From: Trema orientale
Taxonomy: Eukaryota; Streptophyta; Magnoliopsida; Rosales; Cannabaceae
Direction of reading: 5' to 3'
Length of the DNA stretch: 64,000 bases
Assembly (NCBI GenBank): GCA_002914845.1
Contig: JXTC01000092.1
Coordinates: 861,332 to 925,331 of the forward strand
In this document: positions 24,702 to 36,400 of the stretch, one piece after another
How the letters are laid out: each line of letters begins with the position of its first letter
Position numbering within the stretch: the stretch's first letter is position 1
Notes under the pieces: model-generated
Told to the model about the DNA's origin: nothing
Database searches by the model: none
What the model saw: only the letters and a program-made list of their open reading frames with translations
Made by a program: the position numbers and the translations under genes

Positions 24702-26346
24702 TCAGAATCTCAGAGGCAATGTAGGTGGCGGGGGCATCGGAAGAATATCAGGAGCAGCAGACGGTTGAATTGACATATGGAATCCCGGAACCAATCTCGC
24801 CAATGCGCTAGACATGTAACGCAGTTGTTCGTTGAAGTACTGCCTTTTTGCATCATGTTGTGCTAGGAAAACTGCTTCACGCTGGTGAGCAGCAGCCAAA
24901 TAACTCTGTGTCTGGCTAAAAAAGTCTCGCAACTCAGAGTCGGGCACAAGAGGATCCCGTGGTAGAGAAGCCGCTGTAGAAGAAGTGCTAGTAGCTCCCT
25001 TGAGCTTCGGACCAACTCCTCTCTTATACCCTCTCCTAACACCAAGCACCTCATTAGCAATCAATGTCTCATCAATACGAGGTGGTGCAGACTGTGTCAA
25101 AGAACTAGAGGAAGATGAAGATGCCTGAGACTGCAACTGAGTCGTGCGAATCTCAACCATCTTACGCTAAAAATAGTTGGAAAAAAGTTAGTAAAAAAAA
25201 AATTAGTAGACAAGTAATGGATAGAAGTAATTTATAAGTTACTCACATAATTCTGCTCAACGTCCTCAGAAGGCTACATGCCAGTCACAGGATCCATATA
25301 CCTCTATCGGTAGTTCTCTATGATCGATTACATCTCTCCCGTCTCAGGATTCCTCTGTGCATTGAATTTGATAAGTACATAAACAAAAGCAATAAAAAAA
25401 AATATAAAAGTAAGAAATAAGTTGTAAGAAGATTATCATATCATATATACTTGCGATAGTGGACTTAGGCCCCTGCCTACTAACATACTTCATCTGTCCC
25501 CTATTACCAGCATTCCTCCTAGACATAGCATGTTATTTTAAAGTCATTAGTTAATAATGTAATAGTTATAAATTAATGTAGTAAAATACAAATTAAATGA
25601 AATACTAACCCTAAACTCCTCAGAGTTGAAATAATCAACACACTTGTTCCAAACCTCTTGAGTCATATCAGGAGGAACAAAACGACGAGCACGGGGAATG
25701 TCAAGATCGTTCTCGTCCCCGCCATTGACCTTGAAGTATTCACTGAGCTCATTCTTCTAGTTCTTATCGATGTCTTGAGCGGTGCGGTCAATGTCTTGGG
25801 ATATCCAAGATGGCTCGTCATTGCTAACATCTTTATATTGGAAGTACTTCTGCAACCAAAAAACAAATTATTTAACAAAAATAATTTCAATAAAATTCAA
25901 GGATATAATAATAATAAAAAATTCGTACCTTGACACCAGGCTTTATTTTCGCCTTCTGTTCAGCAAGAACCTTTGCCCAACTCTTGTGAAAGGGTTTTGT
26001 ATTCTTCCTGATGAGCACCCCAATAAGACGGGAAAAATACTTCTGGTTCTCTTTAACAGCTCTCCATGTAGCTCCCGTCTTGTCAAACAACATCGGGAGT
26101 CGTTGACCTGGCTCCAAGGAATCGAGCTTCTCCTACAAGTTCAAAGATCTATTCTTTGAACGTTTCTTCTTACCGATCGGCGCTATAAAGGATCCAAAAA
26201 AGATATTAATAATCAATCAAATGAAATGAACGACAAATATATGTATTCCTTGTACCTGATTGACACGGGGCAGGAATCCTAAACGGGTCTGGTGGGGGGT
26301 CTCCACCTGCATCTCCTCCATGATATGTGGGCCCAACAGTAGCCAT
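24702..26346 (-). pseudogene. CACTA Transposase_24 (Ptta/En/Spm) gene, six putative exons, broken by stops
   Basis: Reading minus from ATG at 26346-26344 (MATVGPTYHGG, rich in G and P), a GT donor follows SG near 26255. Exon 2 (about 26182-25930) keeps phase and encodes IGKKKRSK, EPGQRLPMLFDKTGATWRAV and SWAKVLAEQKAKIKPG. Exon 3 (about 25853-25610) gives KYFQYKDVSND, NELSEYFKVNGGDEND and ARRFVPPDMTQEVWNKCVDY. Exon 4 gives RNAGNRGQMKYVSRQGPKS (about 25524-25452), exon 5 gives RNPETGEM and YMDPVTGM (about 25346-25245), and exon 6 (25160-24702) encodes MVEIRTTQLQSQ to PLRF with a proline-rich end. The order matches the plant transposase family PF03004. In-frame stops occur in exon 2 (after NRSLNL), exon 3 (after IDKN) and exon 5, so it is a pseudogene. 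Exon limits are inferred from AG/GT sites. Confidence 0.78.
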
Positions 26347-26475
26347 AACTAAATAATGTTGATGAATAGTATAAATATGATATGATGCATATAGAAATAA
26401 TTTTTATAAAAAATATATTTTATTAACAATGTAACAAATATTATCATAAAATACATAATTAATCACATTTTCATA

Positions 26476-27600
26476 TTAATCATCATCACTATCAATATAA
26501 TCTTCATGTTCATCTTGATCAGTTTCATCATCATCGTCCATCTCCAATTCTTCTTTGTCTTCTATATAATCATCCATTGTGTCATCATGGTCAAGTTCAT
26601 TATCATCAATAAAAGCATCTTCTTCCACATCATGAATAACATCATCAGAATTTTGAACATGTTTACTTTGACTCCCACGAATATAACTAATGGACTCCAG
26701 CTCGCCAAGTTCAACCGTTAGGACAAAGTTTGAGGAGTTGTGATCTTGTAGAACAACTGGCTCAATATCATTATCTTGAATATCCTATTCACCTCGATGA
26801 CTTAAGTGTCCTACAATTCTCCAGTTCGGACCATTCAACAAATCATCAATATAAAAAACTTGCTTAGCTTGAGAAGCAAGTATGTATGGGTCATCTTTAT
26901 ACCACTCAGAATTGATAGCTATACTTGTTATGTTTTTTTCTACTTTGATTTTCTTCTTTCTAGGATTGGTATCAAACCATTTGCACTTGAATAAGACAAC
27001 AGAATATGTGTCCATATAATTGAACTCTTAAATTTCTTTTAAACGACCGTAAAATGTATTCCCATCAGTCTCAGGGACAGATATACCACTGTTTTGAGTC
27101 AATCGTTTAGAAGTCCTTGTGTGAGTCACGAATCGAGTTCCATTTACAATACATGCAGAATAAGATGAGACATGGAAATGTGGTCCAGATGCCAATGAGT
27201 ATAACTCATCAGTTACTTCAGGGGATCCATTTTGACGTAATTGATATATCTGTTAATTCAATTAAAATATAAATTGGACAATAATGAAAATAATTGTTAT
27301 ATACAAAGGTTAGAATTATGAGTTATATACCTTCGTATAAAACCAAGTTGGAAACTGCTGTCTTTGTATTTCGTCTAGGTTTTTCCCACCTTTTTGTTGG
27401 AGCTCCATCATGTGTTCACTATATTATAGGAAAAATGTGAAAGTTTAATATAAATCCATATAAACATAATGGTTTAATATTTTTTTAGTTATTGGGGTTT
27501 ACTCCAAATACTTCTGGATCTCCGGGCAATTGTTTAATATGTACCATTCAGCTTTCTTCCGAAGATGCACATCAAGTGACACTTAAGTCTTTTTTCCAAT
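26476..27600 (-). pseudogene. CACTA tnp2-type transposase gene, C-terminal part (DUF4216) only
   Basis: On minus, a piece near 27590-27503 encodes LDVHLRKKAEWYILNNCPEI (a DUF4218-end-like region). An exon at about 27418-27331 encodes EHMMELQQKGGKNLDEI. The last exon (27250-26476) carries DELYSLASGPHFHVSSYSAC, then the DUF4216 region SVVLFKCKWFDTNPRKKKIK and SEWYKDDPYILASQAKQVFY, and ends in a strongly acidic tail of D and E before TAA at 26476-26478. A stop lies just before EFNYMDTYS near 27026. The tnp2 catalytic core that should lie upstream is absent: 27620-28950 is simple sequence and A+T-rich DNA. In complete elements this protein cuts and joins the element ends. Confidence 0.8.
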
Positions 27601-27689
27601 AGGACGACATTAGGATTGGAACACACTTAAGTGTTTTTGAGGACCGTTGTCATGATAATATAGTTAATATTACATTTTATTTATTTTAT

Positions 27690-27999
27690 ATATTATTATT
27701 ATTATTATTTAAGCTTATTTATTATTATGATTATTATTATTATTATTATTTAATCTTATTTATTTTCATATATTATTATTATTATTATTGTGATAATATA
27801 TTTATGATTACCCTTTATTTATTTTCATGTATTATTATTATTATTATTATTATTATTGTGATAATATATTTATTATTACCTTTTATTTATTTTACGTATT
27901 ATTATTATTTAAATTTATTTATTTTCAATTATTATTATTATTATTATTGTTACTATTATTGTGATAATATATTTATTATTACTTTTTATTTATTTTCAT

Positions 28000-28039
<40 letters not shown>

Positions 28040-28119
28040 CATTATTGTGATAATATATTTATTATTACCTTTTATTTATTTTATGTAATATTATTATTAT
28101 TTTAATTTATTTATTTTCA

Positions 28120-28155
<36 letters not shown>

Positions 28156-28165
28156 ATCTTATTTA
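27690..28165. repeat. ATT microsatellite within a tandem minisatellite
   Basis: Long (ATT)n runs are separated by four copies of a conserved 40-bp block starting TTGTGATAATATATTTAT and continuing TTATTTATTTT (starts near 27787, 27856, 27958 and 28044; spacing about 70-100 bp). The open frame across it (isoleucine and tyrosine runs) is simple-sequence coding only. It sits where the tnp2 N-terminal exons would be expected. Confidence 0.85.
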
Positions 28166-29032
28166 TTATTACCCTATACTCATGTCCTAATTATCAAATA
28201 TTAATTACTAACTTTATTTAATTACTCATTTTACTAACTTTATTAATTAACTTTATTACCTTTTATTTGTTAAAATGTATAAGTTATTGTCTACAAGTGT
28301 TAAATAGTTATTATTACTTTTTATTTATTTCTTGTATGATTATTATTATATCCTGTTAAATTAAATTATTAATTTATTTAATTAATCCTATTATCATTTA
28401 TTAATTTTTGTCATATTTTTTATTATTAGATCATATTTCTAATTAAATTACAAAATTTATTATAATCTAATTTCATCATTTATCATTAAATCAAATCACT
28501 AATCTAACATTCATATTTATCTAATTTTATTATTTCTAATCTAATTTAACTTAAATCCAAATTTAAATAAACAACATAAACCAAAAATATAATTACTTAC
28601 AATTATAAATTTTTCATATCATTTTCACGCAAATATTAATCCCACATTTTCAATCTAACCACAAACCAACATAATCTAACAAAATAATTTAATATATCCA
28701 AATAAATCTCACAATATTTTAAAAAATAAAATATTCTCACCATATCACAAATCCAAAATAATCATACACTATCTAACCATACCACAAATCCAATATAACA
28801 AAATCATATTACACAATTTAAATAATTTAAACTAACATATTATTTAATTCATAAATCTAATAATAATATAATCTAATTCCTATTTTTAATACTCTAAATA
28901 ATTACTTAAAAATTATTTTTCATTTTCTAAATAAATCTTTAAAATACAAAAAAAAAAAACTAACCGGTGTGGATGGCGGTGGTTCGGCGGCGGCTGCGGC
29001 GGAGTGGACGGTGGCGGCGGCTCGTTGAGGGG

Positions 29033-29068
<36 letters not shown>

Positions 29069-29239
29069 AAAGATAAAATGAGAGAAATAGGGAGAGAGAT
29101 ATAGAGTATTACCTTGAGATAGAGAGAGAACGAGGAGAGAGAGACAAATCCCGCAGTTGGAGAGAGAGAGCGGTGAAAGAGAGAGAGAGAGCGGATAAAA
29201 CTGCCAAAGAAGATGATCTGCGGTTTTTATTTTGCAGGA
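28166..29239. other. CACTA interior: A+T-rich DNA, G+C-rich GGC/GGT patch and (GA)n run
   Basis: 28170-28950 is very A+T-rich with no gene. At 28968-29030 there is a GGC/GGT trinucleotide-rich patch, followed by (GA)n at 29037-29062 and more GA-rich sequence to 29190. On minus this reads as a CT-rich tract leading into GCC/ACC repeats, a shape often seen in plant 5' leaders, so it may be the old promoter and leader of the tnp2 gene. This is inference from position. Confidence 0.45.
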
Positions 29240-29720
29240 CCTATAGCGGCAAAACTACAAGTGTCGTCGCTATAGCCTTGACGACAATATTTTGATTTTA
29301 ATTTTTTTTCGGGTCAAATTTGTGCCGACACGAATTACCGGCCCAAAATTTCGATTTCGGGTTTACCTATAGCGACGACAAGTTGTCGTCGCTATAGCTG
29401 TTTTTTACTTTTTTATTAATTAATTATTTTTCGAAATAAAAAAAAATTCAAAAACCCTATAACGGCGACAAATGTCGTCGCTATAGGGTGTGATATTTTC
29501 ACATTCCCCCAAAAGGCGCCAATTTTCCTGCGGGTAAGTTACTGTGCGAAGGGCGCGTTTTTCCGTACATGCTATAGAGACGACAATACCATATTGTTGC
29601 TAATTATTGACCTTCAATTACGACGACATTCAGTTTGTCGTCACTATACATATGGGTCTATAGCGACGACATTTTATCGCCGCTATAGATATCGTCGCTA
29701 TAGCCCCTTTTTTTGTAGTG
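29240..29720. repeat. Right TIR and subterminal repeat array of the CACTA element
   Basis: Repeated CTATAGCGACGACA and its complement TGTCGTCGCTATAG occur here, including a perfect 31-bp palindrome at 29367-29397 (15-bp arms around a central G). The array runs into the terminal CCCCTTTTTTTGTAGTG ending at 29720. It mirrors the left array. Confidence 0.82.
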
Positions 29721-30425
29721 TTCTTCTTTTTGTTTATAATTTAAGCTGTTCCAGTGAAAAAAATTTTAATGCTTAAAGATATAGAATTGATTGCACATAA
29801 AAAAAAGGGATTGATTGAACAATTTTAGAAAGAAAGAGGTTGGTTACCAGAAGAGAAGGATTATAAAGTAGGAAAAAAAAGCAAAAAAGAAGTCCCGATA
29901 GAGATCCAAAATATTTCCTTGCTTATAGGGTGAAAATTTAAATAGATAGAAGTTGGAGAGAGTAGGCTGGGAAATTCTTAGGGAAATAGACAAACTAGGG
30001 GTTTCTTCGTTTTTTCTTTCTTTTCTGTTCTTTTTTTATCCTAAATTAATGATGAAAAAGAAATTAGGAAAGTTGCGAAGGAATTTAGCTCTAACTATCA
30101 ATATACATACAAGACAAAACTCCTCCAGAAAGTTGTTCTTTTTTTTTTTTGTACATTTCTCGTGTTCCAGTTGTGCCCATACATAATCAAACTTTTTAAA
30201 TGACTAAGATATAGCAAGTTTGAGAGACATGGCCTAACTTCTAATCCACCTACCTTTAATATTAATATATAAGATTCGATCCCAATCCATATTTAAAAAT
30301 AAATAAATAAATAGCAAGCTCACACTATAATATTAATCAATACAGCTGACACAACTATTTTTAATTTCACAAGAACATAACTGAGACCACAGATTTTATA
30401 GGCCAATATATGGGCGTATAAGAAA
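29721..30425. other. Intergenic, including the 3' flank of the ABCG gene
   Basis: No gene is seen. The last 100-200 bp before 30426 should hold the 3' untranslated region of the minus-strand ABCG gene. No textbook AATAAA on minus was found close to the stop codon, so the poly-A site was not placed. Confidence 0.4.
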
Positions 30426-33400
30426 TCACGATGCCACGACATGAGTACTTTTTTCTCCATGCAGCGGGGTAGCAGTGGGATTCTCCATGATCTGTATGCT
30501 CGGCTTGTGTCGTGCCGCTGCAAAAATCGCAGTGATAGTCTTCCCTTTCTCGGCTGTCTTGACAATCACCAAGAACAAAATCCGATAAAAAGCCACCATT
30601 CCAAACAACACAAACAAATCAACCCACTTCGAATACCCCATTTCAACCTGCCATATATCCCTTAAGATTTCTTCCCCACTAATGGTCTTTGACCTCCCAA
30701 CTACCTTGCCGGGAAACACCAAACCTTCGAACTCATTCTTGAACAATCCTTGGTAAGCATACTTGTGAAAAGAAATATAGTACAAAGGGTACCTCCAAAA
30801 TTGCTTGGGAAGATCTCTCGGCAAGCGAAAAAACCCGCCACCCAAGAGCATAAGGCCTTGGAATCCGGCGCCGCATATGATGCCGATGAGGAAGTTTGGG
30901 ACGAGGCCGGCGACAATCATCATTTGGCTCTCTACAAGAATCATGCAAGTGTAGAGGACGGAGACAAAGTAGAGGAAGTGTTCGCCTCCTGGGCGGAGCC
31001 CTGGGAGATAGTAAGATAAGGCTCCCGGGACGAGCGAAATCAATATGAGGTACGGTTGCGAAGAAAGAGTATTGCCAACCACGAATGATGTTGCGCCGTA
31101 GTGCCCGTTCAGTCTTTCTCGTCCGAATACCTGCATTTGTTATCATTTATGATAGAAAGCTTCTAATAAGTTTTACAGTACTGAAGATATTTTAGTTTTG
31201 CTGAAATATAACGTAGTAATATTCTTCGGACTACCAAAATGTAACGTGCTAAGATTTTGTATGGATCGACCTAGTAAATCTTGTGATATATTTATCTAGC
31301 GCGTAACTATGTGCACATTAATAGTGGTTGAATAGAATTTGAACACTCACCCACATAACACGATTTCAATTCTTTTTTTTTTTTTAAAAAAAACAAAAAA
31401 GAAATACACGAGTAGGCCTCATGTCAGAGATCAATGTGAAAATGAATGGACCATATTTTTTAAAAACCGCTGATAAGATTATGAACGTTGCGAACATATT
31501 ATCACTGCATGGAAGAACTTCACATATACATACAAGCTAATTCATGTAAATCTACATATTGTTTTTCCACAAGAGAAAGAAAAAAAAGAAAAAATACCTT
31601 CATGTCTTCGACGAATGAAGGGAATCCACCAATAGTCATGAAAGTTAAGAATGAAGCTAAAAACATAATCAGTGAACCTCTTGCCTGGAACAGTGAAAAG
31701 CACAAAGAATAATATTATTAGTCAACTGAATTGTGCCAAGATTAATTGCAAATCCTGTATATCTTGATTATTGATGAGTGTAAGCTTGGCGTGAATTTTA
31801 GAGTGACTTGCACTAAGAGATGATGAAACATCCAATCAAAACTATATACAAAAGGAAAACTAGTAAATAACTATATATAATTGTGACGAACAAATAATTT
31901 GAACAAGAAGTCAGTATGCTTTTTTTCTCTCTCATTAATATATAACGTACCTGAATTGATCTATTTTTATCGCCAATATTGTAATAGATACTGCCAAGCC
32001 CAAGAGCCAGGCCAACATAGATAGCAAGGCGGAACCAGTAGTAGCCCAGATCTCGGTACATATTTTTGAATGATCTTCTCGTAAGAACAAGACATTGAGT
32101 AAGGAAACTAGCGTGGGTTCTCTTCTTCCCCAATGCGTCACAATAATCCTGGGGTTCAAGAATGTCATTTTTAGTCACTGAGCTTCTAATTAAATATTGT
32201 GCTCTAGACTTTAGCCTTTGGTCCCTAAAGTGTAAACACTTAAATTAGTATATACAATTGAGTGGTCCTAATAAATTTGGTAGTTGTCGTTTTAGTAGTT
32301 TAACTGAAATCGGACATCAAGTATTTTTGGTCGAAATTGTCGCGTGTGAGTCGTTTTTGTCCCGAGATTGAATCGTATTTTTTTTTTTTTTCAAATGGAT
32401 CGAACACTATTACAATACTTGTTCAGTGTAAAGACGTATTTTCACCCTTTTTTTTTTTATTTTTTACTTTTTTTTTATCAATAACCAAATTGGATTGCAA
32501 GAATTGGGTTATAATATTTGGCTAGAACCTGTTTAGTACTGCATATTTCTGCTACTTGTCTTCGAATTTGCTGGTAATATTCAGACTCTTTATAAGACTT
32601 TATGAGAGTATCAATGGCTTCTTCTACTGTGGGTACTGCTCCGACTAAGAAGCCTTGCTCAATATCCTGTAATGATTACCGATGTTAATTTATTTATACA
32701 AGAAATTAGATAAGTACTTTTCTAGGAAATGTTACAAGATTATCAATAATGCTTTCTTCAAGCCCCACAAAATTAAAGTACTAATCGGCACGATCTTATT
32801 GCATTACCTTTTCTACTTCAAAGTCTTTGTTTATGGTTTTCAGAAAGTGATCAGATGGATTTTGAAGAGTCGGGCAAGGAAAACCACTCGTTGCGAAAAA
32901 CTGTACAAAACAATTCAAACAAATAGTACAGGAGTTAATTAATTATTAATTATTCAACCTATACTGAAAAAAAAAAAAGAAAAAAAAAAAAAAGAGAGAG
33001 AACAAAACAAAACGCTACATACATTCTATTTATTAATTTTTTGAAAGAAAAAGGGAACTTCATTCAAATGTGTAACATCCTTTATCCAAATGGATTCCTT
33101 AATCAAAGAATCACTATATATTTATGAGAGACAGCCCATTGAGCTATACAGTTAGCCACTCTATTATACAATTACGAGAAGAATAATTAACTAGCAATCT
33201 TATCTATATATGACTTGAAACAACAATCTACTTATATCTTGATTCTTGGGGAAGTATAAAAAATCTGATTAGACTTTAATCTGTTCATCACAACGAAACT
33301 CTATCCAATTACACTGTAAAACTGGCCATAGTCCAGCATGTACCCTCGGTAAGTTTCATCATCTGCTACGTACAATATTATTTTAGAGTTGTTAAAACTA

Positions 33401-36400
33401 TACCAAATTAGATTAGTTCTTTTACGCTATATCTCTCCTTGGTTGTTTTCGATTGTATAATAGTTTTCAGAGTTTTGTATGTGGTCGTAAACATTTTATT
33501 TAATGTTTTATATAATATGGCTCAGAGTGACAAAAGATTGTCGTGGAAAAAGTGCTAACCTAATTGGGATGTAATGTACAATAATTATATTTTGCTATTG
33601 TTCATTTGTTTATCCAAAAATATTATACGAAATTAGTTCGTATCATAATTCAGCTACTAAATAAGAGTTCAAAATAATCATTTATTTTTAAAATTCTTGT
33701 TTCGAAAAATAATTTTCCTACTTTAAGAATATAATTAACTAAATCATAGACTCTACACTCTGTTTGCTCCGGGCTTTTTCGACAAGTTTAATTGGGTGCC
33801 AACAAAGTTGATGTGACTTGTCACTCTCCTCGTTGGTGCTCTTAATCAAATTTATTTATACAAAAAACGCACCGACTCAACCGTTGCTATTTGGTTGCTG
33901 GTTTAATTCCGTTTCGTGTCTCATCATTTTTTTTTAAAATTTTTTTAAAAGAATTGTAATTAGTTGAATTGAGTTAATTAATATTATTTATGAACGGATT
34001 ACTCGGTTCGTCTTAAAAAAATTCCAAAACCAAAAATCTTATACTATGATTCACTATCAAATCGTATAGCAGATGATTTGTTGTGTTATAATATAAGCAA
34101 AATATATGCAATTATGGTATATAATTAATTAAAAACTATGAAGTCAAACTCCATAATCACTAATTGGCTAAAACATAATCGTCAAGTTGGTTCAAAAACC
34201 CTAACCTCCTCCTCCATCACAAAAATGATAAAATAATAAAATATTGAAAACCCTTACCTCATTTGCCGCAGAAGCCGGACCAAAATACACCGTTTTGCCG
34301 GCAAAAAGAAGGCAAAGACTGTCAAAAAGCCGAAAAACTTCGGAGCTCGGCTGATGAATGGAAGCCACAATGGTCCTCGAACCGCCCGCTCCGATGCCCC
34401 TCCGACTACGAACCTCCAAGGCCGCAATTCTGCTCATGACGTAGTAAGAAGCGGCGCTGTCGAGCCCGCTCGTCGGCTCGTCGAGGAAGAGAAGCTTCGG
34501 CCGCGTCAGGATCTCCATGCAGATGCTGACTCTCCTCTTCTGCCCCCCGCTGAGGCCGCCCTCGTTCGCCGTCCCCCACCCGCTGCCGCCTATCCTGGTG
34601 TCGACGGCATCGGCAAGGCCCATCTCTCTTATGGTCATCTCGGCTCTCTCTTTCTTCTGCGCGGCCGACATGGAGTCGGGCAGCTGCAGCTGAGCTGAGT
34701 AGTGAACGGCTTCTCTTACAGTTAAGGTCGTTATCAGAGCGTTGTCTTGTGTAACGTAGGCCTGTGGGATTCAAAGCATGAGTCCAAAATTGATTACCGA
34801 AGAAAATCTAGGGTTAGATTTTTGTGTAAATTATAAATATATTTATTTCTGTTTTACCTCGTCAACTGTCTAAAAGTTTCGTTTCCCTTGGATTTTTCTT
34901 CCTTGAAGAAAATATGTTATTATGGAGTACATACATATATAAGGAAACTTCATCTGAATTTATAATATTTTGTTATTTAAAAACAAAGATTAAAGGAGTA
35001 TAAGAAAATGGCACTTATCAACTCAAGAACAACAAAATATATTAAAAATAAATAAAAGTAGAAACTATTACAATTTAATTAATTGTAAAGGAGCTTTCTC
35101 CTTCGAAAAGAAAAGAAAAAGAAAATTGTAAAGAGTTTTCTTTTTTCTTTAAATACAAAACTGCTAAGGTTTGAATATGAGGAGACCATATCTTGAAATA
35201 TACATAATGGAACTTTGTTAGTGAATTAACACTATTCATTCACCGACGAAGTGGGTTAGCTCAAGTGGTAAGAGCACCCACTACCTAGGATCTCGGTCCT
35301 AGGTTCGAGTCACACCGGGGTAGGCGTGAAAGCCAATTATCCCTAATGGGGTAGGGTGGGGATTGGGTAGTATTAGGTATTTTCCTTTAATTTGTAATAA
35401 GTGGAGGTCATTAGTTAAGCCCCACTTTTTTAAAAAAAAAAAAAAAAAAACACTATTCATTCACCAATCCGTTTGCACTCTTTTTTTCTAATTTTGCAAA
35501 GAGTTAAAATGCCTAGAATGAAGATGATTGTAAGAAACAAACTCAATTTTTGGGAGATTAAAACGAAATTTATCACTCTAAAATTCTCCATGTTATAGAC
35601 CATATACTCGACTTCTTAATATTCTTGTTATCTTTTGATATATATAGTAGACTTTTTAAGTTAAAACATTAAAAATAACTAAATTATAGTCTATATATCT
35701 GTATCTCTACACATGTATAGTCGTATTTATGGCTTAAACAGAAGTGTCAATTTTGTTAGCTTCTAATCTAGAAAATAAACACGTCACACCGATGTTCCAT
35801 AAGCCAGAGTCTGTTCGTGTCCGTTTATCAGAATATCCCCACTCTGCCTTGTCTTTGAACTCAGTCTTCCTGCAAATAGAGAGAAAATGTGGAAAAAGTA
35901 AATATTTTGAGCTGTCTTGGTCAAAAACTTTCGTCTTAATTAGTGAAATTGGTGAAATTGAAAAGAGAAAAAATGTACCCAAAAAAAAAAAAACAAAGAA
36001 GCATATAAAAATATGCCACTTTATATAAATATAATATGAAACTCCACGGGCTGTACATGTATTGATAAAAGGTTGTGTTAGTTACAACTTACGAGAGACG
36101 AGCTTTAATTTAGCAGCGCCGTTCATAATATTAAGCTCACCATGCAACAAAGGAACGGGCTGCCGTAAGTTCTCTAATCGTTTAATTCATCCGCATGAAC
36201 TTCTTTCCATCACTGTTTTTTATTAATGATTAATAGTCAATAGTAGAAAAGTAGTTTTGATGGGAATCTGTGTATAAACAGATTCCCCACAGATTTCTGT
36301 TATTTCCCACAGATTCTCATCAAACGCTATATAAAGGGTGGCCCTACGTAAGGCGCCCTTACTGTAGCTCTCCCCAATTTTTATATATATAAAAAAGAAT

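Larger units (their letters stand above)
23947..29720 (-). mobile_element. CACTA (En/Spm) DNA transposon, about 5.8 kb, decayed
   Basis: The left end is CACTACAGGAAAAAGGCCCT. The reverse complement of the right end is CACTACAAAAAAAGGGGCT. Both continue into arrays of the subterminal motif CTATAGCGACGACA in both orientations (23970-24395 and 29240-29710), the usual arrangement for CACTA transposase-binding regions. Inside, on minus, are remnants of the two expected genes in the expected order: tnp2-type (27600-26476), then a Transposase_24 gene (26346-24702). Flanking triplets are att and ttc, so no clean 3-bp target duplication is visible. The N-terminal catalytic part of tnp2 is missing, with an ATT minisatellite at about that place, so this copy is non-autonomous. 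Confidence 0.88.

Noticed and set aside
27804..28088. 94-codon frame rich in I, Y and F
   Set aside because: It is translation of the (ATT)n minisatellite; low-complexity sequence with no protein support.
30750..31146. Plus frame of 89 codons and alternative minus frames over exon 8
   Set aside because: Shadows of the real ABCG exon 8 reading frame.
34354..34698. 114-codon plus frame and a shifted minus frame over ABCG exon 3
   Set aside because: Shadows of the G+C-rich exon 3. The correct frame carries the LSGGQ and Walker B motifs.
35245..35320. Possible tRNA gene (A and B boxes)
   Set aside because: No complete cloverleaf acceptor stem, and the unit continues to a poly-A tail with long target duplication: a SINE, not a tRNA gene.
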